Of a DNA stretch of 64,000 bases, positions 12,660 to 25,600 are shown piece by piece (the first letter of the stretch is position 1; every line of letters starts with the position of its first letter). A program made the position numbers and the translations under genes. The notes under the pieces are model-generated. The model saw nothing but the letters and a program-made list of their open reading frames with translations, made no database searches and was not told the DNA's origin. The stretch comes from Allium sativum (taxonomy: Eukaryota; Streptophyta; Magnoliopsida; Asparagales; Amaryllidaceae), in contig CM060910.1 of the NCBI GenBank assembly GCA_030737875.1, forward strand, positions 66,534,501 through 66,598,500, read 5' to 3'.

Positions 12660-14760
12660 CCTTACAATCTCTGCCATTTCTTTTCGACCATCCATGGATA
12701 TACTTCACTTTCACTCAACGTAAATTTGCATCTACAATTTCTTTAAGAGATTGTTCCAAATCATATGGTTTTTGCACCTTAGATATAATTAATACAATTA
12801 ATAAGAACCCAACCTGCAAATTCATACAATAATAAGAACCATTTTCAAAAAACTAATTTGATTGGAGGAAATAATAAGAAGCTTCCTTGGTTGATAGCAA
12901 AGGATTTGGTTCAGAAACTAACAGGCCATCAGAATTTATTGCATATGCGCGCGAACTAAAATAGTAAAATCACTATGCACAGTAAATCTAATTCAGGTAG
13001 TATTCTTAGCTTACTGCCACACAAAAATATGATTACATACACGTGTATATAACATAGAATGATTTTGGTGTGGACCAATTTATAAACTTTTTACCGTGTG
13101 TATATACCATAGAATGATTACATACATAATTCTATTGTTGAAATGTTTTCAAAGTAATTACCCATGACCATTGGCATCGCCTTTTTCCAAGATAACAGAC
13201 TTTCAACTCTTTGAAAATGAGCAAATGACCCAATCTGGACCTAATACTTGAACCATCAGCCTCAAATTGAACCACCAACGCAGCTCTCTTTTCCTTGCAT
13301 AAGTTTTTTCACAATTTCTTTAAAAACTTCTACAACCAATTTTAAACTGCATTGTACCCAAAATTTAGTGATATCGTTTGACATACATGTATCCTTTTCA
13401 AAGGAGAATCTAAATCTTTGAACTTACATAACAGTGTATAAAATAAATTAACTTCTGCCTGCACACGTTTATAAACTAAAACAAAAACTATCTTTGATCA
13501 GCTAATGATATATCATATAAAGCTGTTGAACGAGTAAAAGATCAACAAGAAATGTGATAATTACCAACCACTCCTCATCCCCCTGAAAGCGTTTTTGTAT
13601 ATTCTGCCTCCTTTCTGTCTTAAGTCCTACAGATTCTTTGGAGTAGCTGCTATGTTCGTGTCGTTGCATGGCTGTAATTGAACGTCTTTTCCTGCTTTAA
13701 TAAAACATATTCAGTATATAATAGGAAACACACAATTTGATTCTCCCCCTGCAATATTTATTCAATTTGAATTACTGATTCAGAAAATTAAAAGGGTAAA
13801 TTGTATGCTATTCATTGCAGATCCAGATGCGGAGGGATAAAGTTACGAATATACTACTACATTGACTGATGTATTGCCATAGTTGCAAACTAAGAGAGGA
13901 TGAAGAAAGAGTAGCCCGGTATAATTTTGGTATTTTGTTTATTGATATCATACCTGATGAAGCTGACTGGGGAGCAGCTGAAAATTCAAGATTACTAGGA
14001 TTGGATGATGGTGGTTCAGACTTAGGGGACGGAGCAACAGAGCAATTTCCCATAAATTCGATTTAATCAATTCTCCTTATCTACACAAAATTTTATTTTC
14101 CAGAATATCCCATTTATGAGTCATGTCTCTCCAATTATGACATAACTCTCAAATTCCATCTCAAAACATAATCATATCTGAGGAAAGTATAAGTGCTTAC
14201 AATTCAAACTTTATTATACTATTTGAGAAATAAAACAAAGACATGCTAGAGAAACTTGAAATGCTACCTGACTCCTTATCCAAGCGAATCTCGATTGTCC
14301 AAGTAAATCTTGATGTAGGACGGTATTCTACTTGCTGATTCTCTGGAGTACCAGTAGTTTCTGCTTGGGCCACTACAAAAAAAACACATGAATTATAAGT
14401 GTAACCATCTACCGAAATAATTTGAACGTATTAGATGATCCAAGTTGGTTTGGGATTGCAGATAGCAATTGTAGTTCAAACTTATCTAAAATTGATCTCT
14501 AGACCTACTTATCTCAAATCAATCACTACACACGTCCTTGCCTTCGCGCTAAATCCAGTCCCTACTGGTTCATCAGAGCAATTGGGAGAGGTAGAGTAGC
14601 TTGACTCGGCCATAGATTAGTAGGAGGTACAAGCACAGATGGTTTCAGAGCAAATCTATGTCACGGCGATGAAAATGTTTACCCCACGTAAGCGAAAACT
14701 GGTATAAGGAAGAAATAGGGAAGAGAAAGAAGAAGTGAAGAAGTACAGGTTGACGCGAGT
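12660..14760 (-). pseudogene. Multi-exon gene fragment carried by the CACTA element, unidentified
   Basis: Read on the minus strand, a pyrimidine-rich stretch (about 14760-14690) resembling a plant 5' UTR is followed by an ATG at 14613 and several short open segments separated by intron-like DNA. These are about 14613-14560, 14372-14268 (MATH-like, listed separately), 14066-13945 ending SASSG before GTATGA, 13690-13570 (SKESVGLKTERRQNIQKRF) before GGTAATT, 13300-13155 (ALVVQFEADGSSIRSRLGHL) and about 12790-12715 (KPYDLEQSLKEIVDANL). Most are bordered by plausible GT or AG sites. I do not recognise the whole protein. It may be a captured host gene or the remnant of a spliced transposon gene. 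Phase continuity across all junctions was not established. Confidence 0.4.
14268..14372 (-). pseudogene. Possible MATH-domain exon, UBP12/13-like
   Basis: The exon has a TTTTTTTTGTAG acceptor upstream and CAG/GTAGCAT donor downstream on the minus strand. Its frame encodes a glutamate- and threonine-rich lead-in, then PTSRFTWTIEIRLDKES. RFTWTIE is characteristic of the start of the MATH domain in plant ubiquitin carboxyl-terminal hydrolases 12/13, where the family normally continues NFSRLNTKK; here a shortened IRLDKES follows. The exon is only 105 bp, so homology rests on a few residues. If right, it is a captured fragment of a host deubiquitinase gene inside a CACTA transposon. A chance match cannot be excluded. 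Confidence 0.35.
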
Positions 14761-15146
14761 AGAAGGGAGAAATGAAGAAAAGGGGAGCCTGGCCAGTCGC
14801 CAGTCGCCATTAACAGGGTAAAAAGTTTTCTCTTGGTTTTTTTTTAATTTTACTCGGATCTGAGAATTGGAGAGTTTGGGATATCCAAAGTTAAGTGCGA
14901 TTTAGGGTTACAGCGGCGGGGTAAACGAAAATTAATTTGAAAATAGAAGCGAAACAAAAATTTCGGGAGCCCACCATTCTAATTTCTGGAGACTGCCTCT
15001 CAATATTTTCACTTCCTTTTTTTGGTTTTGACCGCCTATCAATTTTATTAATTAGCTGAGGAGGCTGAAACATGCATGTTTCAATCTATGTTAATTAATT
15101 ATACATTATCATTATAAATTATTAATAAACTATACCATATTACTAA

Positions 15147-15369
15147 GAGGGTTTTCTTTTAAAGGACAAATTTTGGAAAAAAACTGGTGAAAAGTATGGG
15201 AAGTTTCAAAAATAGGGAGAAGGACACATTTACACTAAAGGTGGAATTCAAGGGGCCCACTAACCTTTTTCCATTTACACTATCATTTGGTCTTCTCCCT
15301 AATTTTGAAACTTCTCATACTTTTCACAAAAAAATTCCAAAGTTTGCCCTTCTCCCTATTTTCCACTAT
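15147..15369. mobile_element. Small inverted-repeat element (MITE) inside the CACTA element
   Basis: Arms at about 15164-15227 and 15290-15355 are long imperfect inverted repeats sharing GTGAAAAGTATG.GAAGTTTC and AGGGAGAAG. The flanks show TTACTAA on both sides (15140-15146 and 15370-15376). No coding capacity. The apparent frame at 15187-15393 runs across the foldback and is spurious. Confidence 0.65.
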
Positions 15370-15376
15370 TTACTAA

Positions 15377-16000
15377 TTAGTAAAATAATATAAGCCATTA
15401 ATTATTAATTATTAAATATACCAATTATTGATTATTAATTTTAATTCTTATTTTTTTGGCAAGGCATTATTAATTTTAATTATTAATTATCAAATATTTA
15501 TTATTTACTATTTAGTAGTAATTATTAATGATTAAATTATTTGTATGGTAAATTTTTCGAATTTCGAAATTCTATAATATTTATTCAACTTCTTATTTTA
15601 AACTTTGAGCATTTTTTTTTTTAATTACTAGTTATTTATTAATTAATACATACTAATCAATTTCTTAAAAGTAAATGTTTATTGATAACTTTTTGATAAT
15701 AATTTCTTTAGTCGTATTAAAGATTACTTATTAATCATTGATTATTAAAATAAATTTAATTGAACATCAAATATTAATCTATTTTATTAATTATTATTAC
15801 CTCTTATTTATATTTTATTGTAATTAATAATTAATCAACACTAACTATTGAATATTATTTACTTTTAATAGTAATTATTTATTATTAATATATTATTAAC
15901 ATTAATTATTTAAAATTTATATTTACTTATTAATTACTAAATAAAAACACAAATGTAAAACATTTTATAAATAATAAATATTAAAGTCTGTTTCAAATCT
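15377..16000. other. Very AT-rich low-complexity stretch
   Basis: Repeated TTAATTATTAA-like words with almost no G or C; no gene is visible. It lies inside the CACTA element, next to the right subterminal region. Confidence 0.7.
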
Positions 16001-16282
16001 CTTGAAAATTCGCTGCAAAAATAGCGTCAAAATTTTGTTGATGGTAAACAGCCTCTATCTGCAACGGAATTTAGCGTTAATTTTTTATGACGGTAAAGTG
16101 CTGTAATTTCCAATGATTTAGCGATAGAAATTAGATTCGATGGTAATATTTTAAAATAAATTAACATATAAAATCCAAAATATTATCCCTTACAAAGTCC
16201 ACGAAAATCCGTCGCTAATTTGCGATGGAATTTTCCGCTGCTAAAAAATCTGTCACTATATACAGCTTTTCTTATAGTGTTT

Positions 16283-16482
16283 ATTCATATACTGTGATAT
16301 TATGTAAATTTAAAGATTTTTGTAATATTGTATAAATTTTACTTCCGCTGTGAGAGATTCTGTGTCTGTGATTCTGTGATGATTTGTATTTTAACTTCAT
16401 AAGCAATAGCAATCTGTCGTTTTGAACGGTTCGAGTCGGTTTAATTACCGATTTGGAGCGGTCAAAAAGCTAGGTCGTTACA
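16283..16482 (+). other. Right-hand remainder of the CACTA target, possible old LTR end
   Basis: Continues the pre-insertion sequence after the TTT duplication. It ends AAAGCTAGGTCGTTACA, similar in form to the GGGATCGTCACA ends of the other LTRs in the window. No start or partner was found. Confidence 0.3.
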
Positions 16483-16953
16483 AGGAATTTTATGTTTTCT
16501 CCAGTCAAGTGATTAGAATGCTGGTGCTGCTTGTTATTGGTGTTTTCTGCAATCAAATGTAGATGCATCAAGATTTCACGTGGTTACCGCTCAATCTTTC
16601 TTCTTGATTTGGTGTCGTATCTGGTGCTTGTCATTACTTTATTTTTTTTCCGAAAGTCATTGTTGTTATCCTAGTCATTTGAAGTATCTGGGGTGATTAG
16701 TCTGAAGCCAGTGAATGCTGAAGCTAGTGAGTTCAAGTGGAGTTCTTGCGGCTGTCATGCTAGTTATTGGGGTGTTTTGTGATTGCTGATATGCGTATAT
16801 AATCTGTAACTTTGCTGTTGATTGAGTGCCTAGAGCTTGGTCAGTTTGGCTGTTGTGTATATATTAGAGTGATTGTACATACTGTAATTTTCATGTTGAT
16901 TAATAAAAAAAATTTGCGCATATCTTTCAAAAAAAAAAAAAAAAAAAAAAAAA
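16483..16953 (+). mobile_element. A-tailed 3' end of a LINE or processed retrocopy
   Basis: A sequence of about 470 bp without long frames ends ATTAATAAAAAAAATTTGCGCA, a possible polyadenylation signal, then TCTTTC and an uninterrupted run of 25 A at 16929-16953. An A tail after non-coding 3' sequence is the mark of target-primed reverse transcription. The 5' end and target duplication were not found, so a 5'-truncated LINE and a retrocopy of a host mRNA cannot be told apart. Confidence 0.5.
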
Positions 16954-18090
16954 TCAGCCCATTTTTCTAATAGCTCTTAAAAATATACGTCAATTTTACT
17001 ATGTATATTGATATTAAAAAAGATAGTTTTCGTGCAACTATAAAGATGTATAAATCACATAATATGAATTATTCATATCAAGAATAATGACAATGTTAAT
17101 ATGTAAATTAGTTATGATTCATTTATATCAAGAATTTACCATATATTATATCATAAAATTCTTTTGAACATCAATAATTCCATAACAAATTTATACATTT
17201 TTTGCATATTTCTTTTCAATTCTTCCTTTTATGTTATACATTTTAACTAATTTTGTAATTTTACATTTCTTATTTGAACAAGTTCCATTAAATAATATTT
17301 GCTAATTCACTAAATAAATTACTAACGTACATCAATTTCAACGTGTCTGTCTATATTAACAAAAATACACACACATATATATTATTTGTGTAAGCTATAG
17401 GACATAAATAACAAACAAACAATAATAATAATTTTAATTAATAGCTTATGTATTTCACATCAAAATTTATCATATAGTGCATAATAAAGCTCGCATTTTA
17501 ACATTAAAATAATAAATATTATTTTTAATAATATCATCGTGTGCAAAGCACGACCTACACGCCAATTTCAATGAATTTCCAAATAGATGACGTTATTTTA
17601 AGTTCACCATGTTTCAGTTACATAACATGCAACGCATTAATAGCAGTGCTAAATGCACTGCGTTTGAGTACCTCTTTTTACCCAAAAAAAAAAAAAGATA
17701 GTGCGACTTCATTTCACCTAGTGTGCACAGTACCGTGTTATCAAACAATAGTATAAAACCATTTTTTTTTTAAATAACACATACAATCGACAATTAAGGC
17801 CGTTCAAAAGTGTAAATCGTTTATTTCGAATTGTCTACGTTGCTGAACGGTGTTGTGCTGCCGTTCGACGGTATGAAACAGTTTGATGAATGAATAGCAC
17901 GAAAATAAACGATGGATATTTTGAAATGTGTAATGATATGATGAATAAAATGTAGGCTTGGTGAATAGAAGTTCTTAATGTGCATTTAGCAATTCTCCAC
18001 ATTAATTACAGAGACTTTTCAAACCCATTGAATGAAACCCACGCTATCGTCCAACTAAAATGCCTTAGCAACAAAGTAACCAAACGCCCT
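16954..18090. other. Intergenic DNA upstream of NBR1
   Basis: AT-rich sequence with no recognisable gene. A short stem GTGTGCAAAGCAC lies at about 17540 and runs of A and T at 17684-17696 and 17762-17772. The last few hundred bases must include the NBR1 promoter. Confidence 0.6.
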
Positions 18091-18102
18091 CGTTCACTAA
18101 TC

Positions 18103-18110
18103 TCTATAAG
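18103..18110 (+). promoter_or_regulatory. TATA-box candidate for NBR1
   Basis: TCTATAAG lies about 200 bp before the start codon; the DNA between it and the ATG is CT-rich, as in plant 5' UTRs. The position suits a TATA box, but the transcription start is not known. Confidence 0.3.
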
Positions 18111-18307
18111 AACTAACTCCACTGTATTAATTATTCACAAAACCGTGCGTTACGGATACTCGCCTCTTTTTCAGCTATCAATCTTTTCATTTCTCCTGAT
18201 CCTTTAAATTAGGGTTTGCCGCTTTCGTGTTGTGTTACCTGCATAGCGCTTCTCGGTTACGTCTCAAGCTGGCTCGCCCAATACTCCCTTCGTTTTTCGG
18301 CTCGGAA

Positions 18308-19638
18308 ATGGAGCAGCATGCTGAGCAGTGGGATCTTATCATCAAGGTATGATTTTGAACGGGTTTCTGAAATTTGTCGATTGTTCTAATGGTTTTGTTG
18401 GACGATCTGACGATAGAGTGCATCAGTGCATGAATCGGTCAAAATCGTTAATTTCGAGCTTTATTATTGTTTTGCCTAAATCAAACATCTAAAAGGCTTG
18501 ATGATGAGTTATGGCATGTATGTAAGAAGATATCTGTGTACTGATTCACATATTTATAATTCTGATTCCAGGGAATTTTATTTTGAATGGTTCCAACTAA
18601 ACTATACAATCAGGGCCATCTCTCTTATATGTTAGGGATGTCTCCCATTGAAATTAAGGTGAATAGAATTGGTCTAATATAAGGTTTATGTGCCAGTCCC
18701 TTTGACCTATTTCCTAATTTGAGCATTAATAGCATAGGAAAGACAGTTTCATGGTTCTGGTTAAGCACTGATTTTGGTATCATTAATTTGGACTGAAACA
18801 TGAGCTCCAATTTTGGAACAAACGGCTTGTAGCGGTGTTCTTTTTCTTCTTTGTCATGGTAGTTCATTGTTAGGTATTGCTACACCTGTGTGCACCAAGG
18901 TGATGTTATGTACTCCTATTCTACTGCATCAAAACCTTGTGCTTTTTTACCTTCTGTTCCTCTTGCCCGATAGTCTCTATCCTGCCAGTTATCACAATAA
19001 TTTTTTCCAGGCACATGTGATGGCACCCATTCATATGATCAATTATTGTTCAGACTTACTCAGTTATTTGCACATAATTTAAGATACTAACCTAGCGACA
19101 CGGTTCCAATGAGGTACTTCTTTTTTAGTTGACAGTTTACTGTCGATGCTATTTGTCTAGATAAACCTGTGTTTTTTTTGGTAAGGCATACATAAGCCTG
19201 TTTTGAATGGTCATAATTAGAACATGTTTAATTTAGATATGTAATTCTATAGAGTCTGTGGTTCATTGCTATCTACAGTACTGAAATCATGGTATGTCTG
19301 TTGTACATGGTTTGATAAGATGCCTTATTGACTTGTGACTTTATTATCTCTGAACTTTTTCCTAAATATCTTGTATGCAATCTATTTTGTATATACCAAT
19401 ATCTTTAGCATGCAACCTATTTCGTTTAGGAAGGAATTCACTTCGACTTGTGACTTAATCATCTCCCAATTTTGTCGTAACCATGGTTATTGATGGCGCA
19501 CGAGCATAAAAACCCAAAGCCTCCCTGGGGCTTTAGCTTGTTTTTTTTTTTTTTAAAAAAAAAAATTTGATGTGTATAACAATTATTTTAAATTTGTCAT
19601 TGTAGTATATAATATGTTTTTTTTACTAAAAAAATTCA

Positions 19639-19673
<35 letters not shown>

Positions 19674-22630
19674 CATATATCAAATATAATATCATTAGTA
19701 GAATTTTAAGCTTAACAACGGGAGATGTCAAAATCCAAGATAATAATACATATTACTATAAACTAGAAATCTAAATCCGATTTGGTGACAATATTTTATA
19801 AATCAGTATCAGCGTTATCAGAATCGCAAGTTTTAGCATCCTCCCCATTTGTCTCATATCGATTGGCAATTTATTTGATGTAACAATAATTGGAATAAGC
19901 AATTCAAAACTGTTAGAGGTTAATTTGGAAAACATCTCGTACATGTAATAGTAATCAGAATAGGTAGTTTGAAGTTGGTTCAAGATTGATTTGGAGAAAG
20001 AGGTCGCTTTGGATTATTTGTTCGGTGCATGAATGGTAATTAGATCCGTCGGGTATGATTTGGGCCTCACCCGATGGGTTTTGATTCTAGTCAGATTGGG
20101 TTTTGTCAAGTTTGACTAGTATATTTTAAAATCTTAACCCGACCTGTGGTTCAATTTGGATTGGGTTGGTTTGGGTCTAATTGGATAATAACAGTAAAAA
20201 TGCATATACTTCGCCTTTTTTGTCTATATTCCAAGTTGGATAGATTCTTTGTGATACTTTTCATCACCTTGACCCGACCTGAAATCCATAGGGTTCAAGT
20301 GGGGTTTGGATTGGTTTGGTTTTAGATTTTTTTTGGACCTCGGTTTTAGTTGTCTATCGTAATTTCGTGTGCAATAATACAAAAAAATTAGTTGAGTCTG
20401 CTGGAAAGTATTTCGAAGTGTAATCATATCATGGTATAAAAAATATATTATATACTCAACCACCATTGGAAAGTTGTTTAGATTGTGAAAAATGTGTAAT
20501 TGTGTAATAAATAAAAAAGAAGTTAAAAAACCAGTGAAATAATGGAAAGATGTACCATTTTTTGGCCATTTGCGCTGTTCGCTGTGCCTTTCCGGATGTA
20601 CTGCACCATATGAAAGAATGGCGCAAACGCCACTCCTTCCGTCATGACACGTGCCGTAGTGTCCCTTTCATAACTATAGTCCAAACTATTGGCGGCCTAA
20701 TTGCTATGTATTATGTCTCATTATGTATCATGTTATTAATACTCTCAGTTGCATGGACACCTGTATTTTGTTTTCACCTTTTCTTTTCCTGACTTTTTAG
20801 GTTAAACATGGTGATACACTTAGACGAATTGGAGCTCATGTCTATGGGAAGCACATGGATCACAACATGACCAAACTTAGAGAAAAAATTTGCTCTCTTT
20901 TCAAATTTAGCCATGATACTGACCTTATCCTGACATATATTGATGTTGATGGGGACATTGTCACATTAGACAATGACGAAGAACTGTTTGATGCTGTTAT
21001 CAGCCAACGCTTGAACCCTCTCCGGATAACTTGTGAGTTGAAGTCAGAGCCAAATATATCATCTAGTGAATCTTCACAGCATGAAACTGCTCCTGTCACC
21101 AATGCACCACCAGAACCTGTTACAGATCCACTCATGACAGTGTTTTCAAGTCTGTTTAATGTTGCGGATAAAGCTATATCAAATTCTCCTGCTTCGGAAC
21201 TGATAAAATCTGAGCCGTTAAAAAGCGTGCTGAATAATATTCGGAAGGATATGAAGAAAGCTACATCTTCCTCACCTACACTATCGAATCTCGTTGATCA
21301 GTTCTCTAAGGCTGTAAATCAAGCTAACCCCGTTTTTGAGTCATTATCAAGCACGCCTTCTACAAGTGCCATTCCAGGTAATCCACTGGATCTTAATGTT
21401 CCTTGTGCATCAAAACCTTGGGATTTTCCTACTCAGAAAACCAGTGAAGCTGCTGATTCAAGTCAGAGGGATCCTGGACAGGCTGCTAATGCTGCTAGGC
21501 CATTGTATCCCCTTGAAGAATTACTGGTCACGGCTGCCAACAATTCCCCTGCCAACTGTGAAGATGCGGAATCTGGCAGTTCCAATGTTCGTGGAAAAAA
21601 TACTGCTACTGTACATGGACCCTATGTTTCGGAACAGAGTTATGGGTTTGCTCCATCAAATCCATCCTCTATTCTCCCAACGAGTAATGATAAAAATACT
21701 TTGAATGAGACTCAGACTTTTGAATCACCGATTCATCCTAATACTTCAAATAATAGAGAAGATGGGACACTTCGTTCTCCAATGCATCTTGTTTCAAGAT
21801 CCCAATTTAATGAAGAGAGTTTGTTTCACATGGGTGTTCAGTGTGATGGATGTGGCATGCTTCCAATTAGGGGATCCAGATTTAAGTCCAAAGTGTAAGA
21901 GTTTGGATTTCAAACAGACATTCAATTTGTGTTCGTGTTATGCTGATATTTTGCTTTTTATTTCCAGGCTGGAAGACTATGATTTATGTAATGTCTGTTA
22001 CAACCAGTTACCTTCTAGAAAGGGAAGAAAAATGGATTACATAAAGATCGATCTTCCGCGCTATGCACCTAAGCTGCCCTTCAAGGGAAGGCATAATCAT
22101 GTATGATCTGATATCTTAAACTGCTATTCTTTTATTTGGCGATATTTTGATCAGCTAGAACAGTCATTTCTTAAAATTGTGCAGGAAAGTTCACACTCGT
22201 TGCTACCATTTTTCAGTTTCTCTTTGTTAGTAGCCTTATCTCACTCCTTAGGGTGACTTGATGCAAAAAAATTTAGTTAGCCTAGCATGCATTCATACCG
22301 TAAGGTTGTCAATTGATATCCCAAAAACCGAAATTTGTTTGCATTTGTATTCGAAAATGGGATAATCGTATGATATTCAGAAACTGGTGCAGATCTGGAT
22401 GTGGAGACATCCGTATTCAAAAATTATCCATCCACTATTTTTGAACATCATATTATTTTTGAGTGTTTTTCTAGACTGAAAAATGTATTTGTTGTTTTAC
22501 TAAATTAATGGCTTACATTATAAATATTTAATGCATAACAACTGTTCAAAAATATTTACTGTCATCATTGTTGTTGATTTTCAATGCTTTTATAATCTGT
22601 GGGATTGAAATAAATGTATGTTAAATCAAG

Positions 22631-22673
<43 letters not shown>

Positions 22674-25600
22674 GATTTATCGGTCGTTAGCATATACGGT
22701 AATTATCCAATATTCATTTGTATCTGTGGATGCGGATATCCGAAAATGATTTCGGGTGCAGATGCGGATATCAGGGATATGACACAGTGTGCATTAGAGT
22801 ATCTGTTGACAGGCCTACTGTACAGTGGGTCTGGTTCCAATATTTGATTACGATTAAAATTTTGGAAATATTTTCTATAGATATTGTGCACATATGCTAT
22901 GGTCACTAACTCACTTTCTTAATTTATATAAAATCAGCATCGTAGATCTCACTACCCATTGCAGACCGTGTTCCGTAGCTGCAACGTTGCGAAACCCCAG
23001 TGGTGCAAATATGAAAGCCTATTCATTAAAGATGTGACCGTGATAGATGGAACTGTTATGTTTCCTCTAACCCCTTTCACTAAAATATGGAGACTGCGCA
23101 ACAGTGGAACCACTACCTGGCCCTTTGGCACTCAACTCGTGTGGGTTGAAGGTGATCAATTAGGACAGAGGACATCTGCATCTTTGGAGGTTGAAAACTT
23201 GAATTTTGTCCAGTGTATTTATTATTCATGTTTATTTCTATATATTTATCTTCTATATGAATTAAGCAGATCCCAGTGACCGGATTACTTAGTGGCAGAG
23301 AGCTTGATATAGCCGTTGATTTTACTGCTCCGTCAAGGCCAGGGAGCTATACATCATTCTGGTGTCTGCAGTCACCTGATATGCAGAAGTTTGGCGAGCG
23401 AGTTTGGGTCCATATCCAGGTTTGATTTTGCTAAGCCAGTTGTTATTTGGGAACCATAGTTTGTGGAATAACAAGCAAGAGTTGCATGGCCGTGTGTATT
23501 AACTAAATAACCTATCATAGACCAACTTACCATAGTACTAACATGCTTTAAGGGTGAGAAACAGTTACTAGTTTGCTTAGTCACATTTAAAAACATGAAG
23601 TGAAACCATAGTACATCCGTATGAACATAGCTGTAAATCAAATTTACAGGTGATACCTTCAACAATTGGGCATCTAACCATAACTAGTGCTGTGTTTTTC
23701 ATCTGGCCACACCAAAGTAGCAATTCTAAATATTACAGTAGAAGTATTGCATTCGCCTAACTAGTTGTGTTATACTCTATAAATGCTCTGCTAGTGGTCT
23801 AATGTGTCATGTTTCTACAGCAGTGAAATGGTAGTACTCAATTGCATTCACCTAACTAGATGTGTTATATTATGTAAATGCTCTGCTAGTGGTCTAATGT
23901 GTCATGTTTCTACAGCAGTGAAATGTAGTGAAGTCCTAATATTAGTTTGTAAGCGCTCAGGCTCTGTAATTCTTCGTGACCAATCATGTTTCATTTGGGC
24001 TCATCATAAGATGTCTGCAAATAATATTTTTGAATTTTATCCTGATAGTCTATTGAAATGATTAGTAAAACTGAAGCTGAATAATACACACTGTAATTGC
24101 AAGTATGAGGGAGACTGATCCAACGGAGAGACAAACTCTGAGAACAAAAAAAACTGAGGGTGATCAAGTTTCACTTTTAGTTTTACACTAATATTGGATG
24201 CTGATTATTACCTGGCATCATATTCGATTTTACCCTATATAGAATGCTGTTGTGTCCTGTCAAAAATAGGGAAAAAAAAATACTATAATAAAAAAGGACT
24301 TCTTATTGTCATTCAGCATACTTTAAAAAATAAAGCTTGTCGTTGTTTCTGTTTTCCTCAATCTATTAAACATTTGTACCAGAGTACGCATTGATAATTA
24401 TTCCACTTTGAGATTCTTCTTTTCTTTTTCCCATTGTCGTATTTTCAACTTTCAAGTGAAAATATTACTTGCGATACCGTTTTAACATCATATATCTCTT
24501 TGTTTTTCGAATCCAGGTAGAGGACTCCTATCCTGACTCTGTTCCTAATCTGAACCAACCTCGTGTAAACCGCACCCAGAATGCTGAGGTAAGCATTGAC
24601 ATCAGTGCGGCCACCGTTGGCAATATCACTGAAACAAAGAATGTGGAATCTGCTCAAGTGACAGCAGCCCAACCAACCAATATCATCTCTGATGCAAATG
24701 TCACAGAACCAACTGTAAATGTCCCAGTTCAACCAGAGGAGCAGCGGAATTTGATCGATATTACTGATAATGAAGAGATGGCAAAATCTGCTCTAGATGC
24801 ACTTCCTAGCGACAACAGTAAGAATGACATATATGCAAATGTGGAGAAAACTCTCTTGAATGAGTTACATGAAATGGGATTTAAACAGACTGACTTGAAC
24901 AAGGAAGTTCTCAGCCGTAACAGTTATGATCTTGAGCAGTCTGTGGAGGAGTTATGTGACTTTGCTGAGTGGGACCCTCTTCTTTCTGAATTGCATGAAA
25001 TGGTATGTTTTTATGAAACTTTTACTATTTTAATATGTAACAGTTGCTGTTCTTTAAATCGACTTTCTGCTAGCATATCATTTCACAACCTTTTAAACTA
25101 GCTTTTTAAAATTGGGCTTTTTTTTGTAAGCTAATCGTTTTGTTAGGACAATTTTTAAAACTAACAAACCAAATTGGTTTGCAAACTTATTTCTATGATA
25201 AGTTGGTTTGTGCCTAGTCAGCAGCCTAACTCACTAATAATTTTGTAACCGTTAGGGTTATGCACAACTATGGGTCCGTGCAACTATGGTTGGCACACGT
25301 ATATTTCATTTGATGCTCAAGTATGACTTGCACTGTATATGTTTTTGTAATGCTCAAGTAACTAAAAATTAAATTTGCCTGGGTAGGGTCCCGGTTTGGT
25401 CAGGTGTTAGCTGTTACCTCTAGTTGCACTCAATGCGAGAGTTGTGAAAAAAGCCGAATTGGCTGCTAATTGAGCAGAAACTAGCACATTTTTGTAACTT
25501 TTTCTTTTTTCTTTTGAGAAAATGGGTTACAGATCTAGGTAGTATATAGCAATGTTCCACAAGATGAGATTTGAACCTGTGATATCTTGCACAATGGTGA

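Larger units (their letters stand above)
11973..16279. mobile_element. Non-autonomous CACTA (En/Spm-type) DNA transposon
   Basis: The left terminus is CACTACAAGAAAAAC and the right terminus is TTTTCTTATAGTG (inverted CACTATAAGAAAA). The flanks give a 3-bp duplication TTT (11970-11972 and 16280-16282), as expected for this superfamily. Subterminal motifs of the type TCCGTCGCTAA / TTAGCGACGGA repeat near both ends (12018-12050, 16140-16260). No long transposase frame is present in 4307 bp, so it would need enzymes from another copy. The middle holds minus-strand exon-like segments and a small foldback element. Superfamily from termini plus duplication is secure; the rest is by eye. Confidence 0.88.

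Noticed and set aside
14371..14385. CACTACAAAAAAAAC as a second internal CACTA terminus
   Set aside because: It is better explained as an inverted splice acceptor (TTTTTTTTGTAG) beside the MATH-like exon; no partner end or flank duplication.
17530..17560. GTGTGCAAAGCAC stem resembling a Helitron 3' hairpin
   Set aside because: No CTRR end follows at the right distance and no 5' TC terminus was found.
20550..20792. 80-codon frame just before NBR1 exon 2
   Set aside because: Ends before the exon in intron sequence, is out of phase with the gene and has no domain.
22614..22847. Frame with a YIYIYI tract
   Set aside because: Translation of an AT microsatellite inside an NBR1 intron; the same applies at 35244-35432 and 45729-45938.
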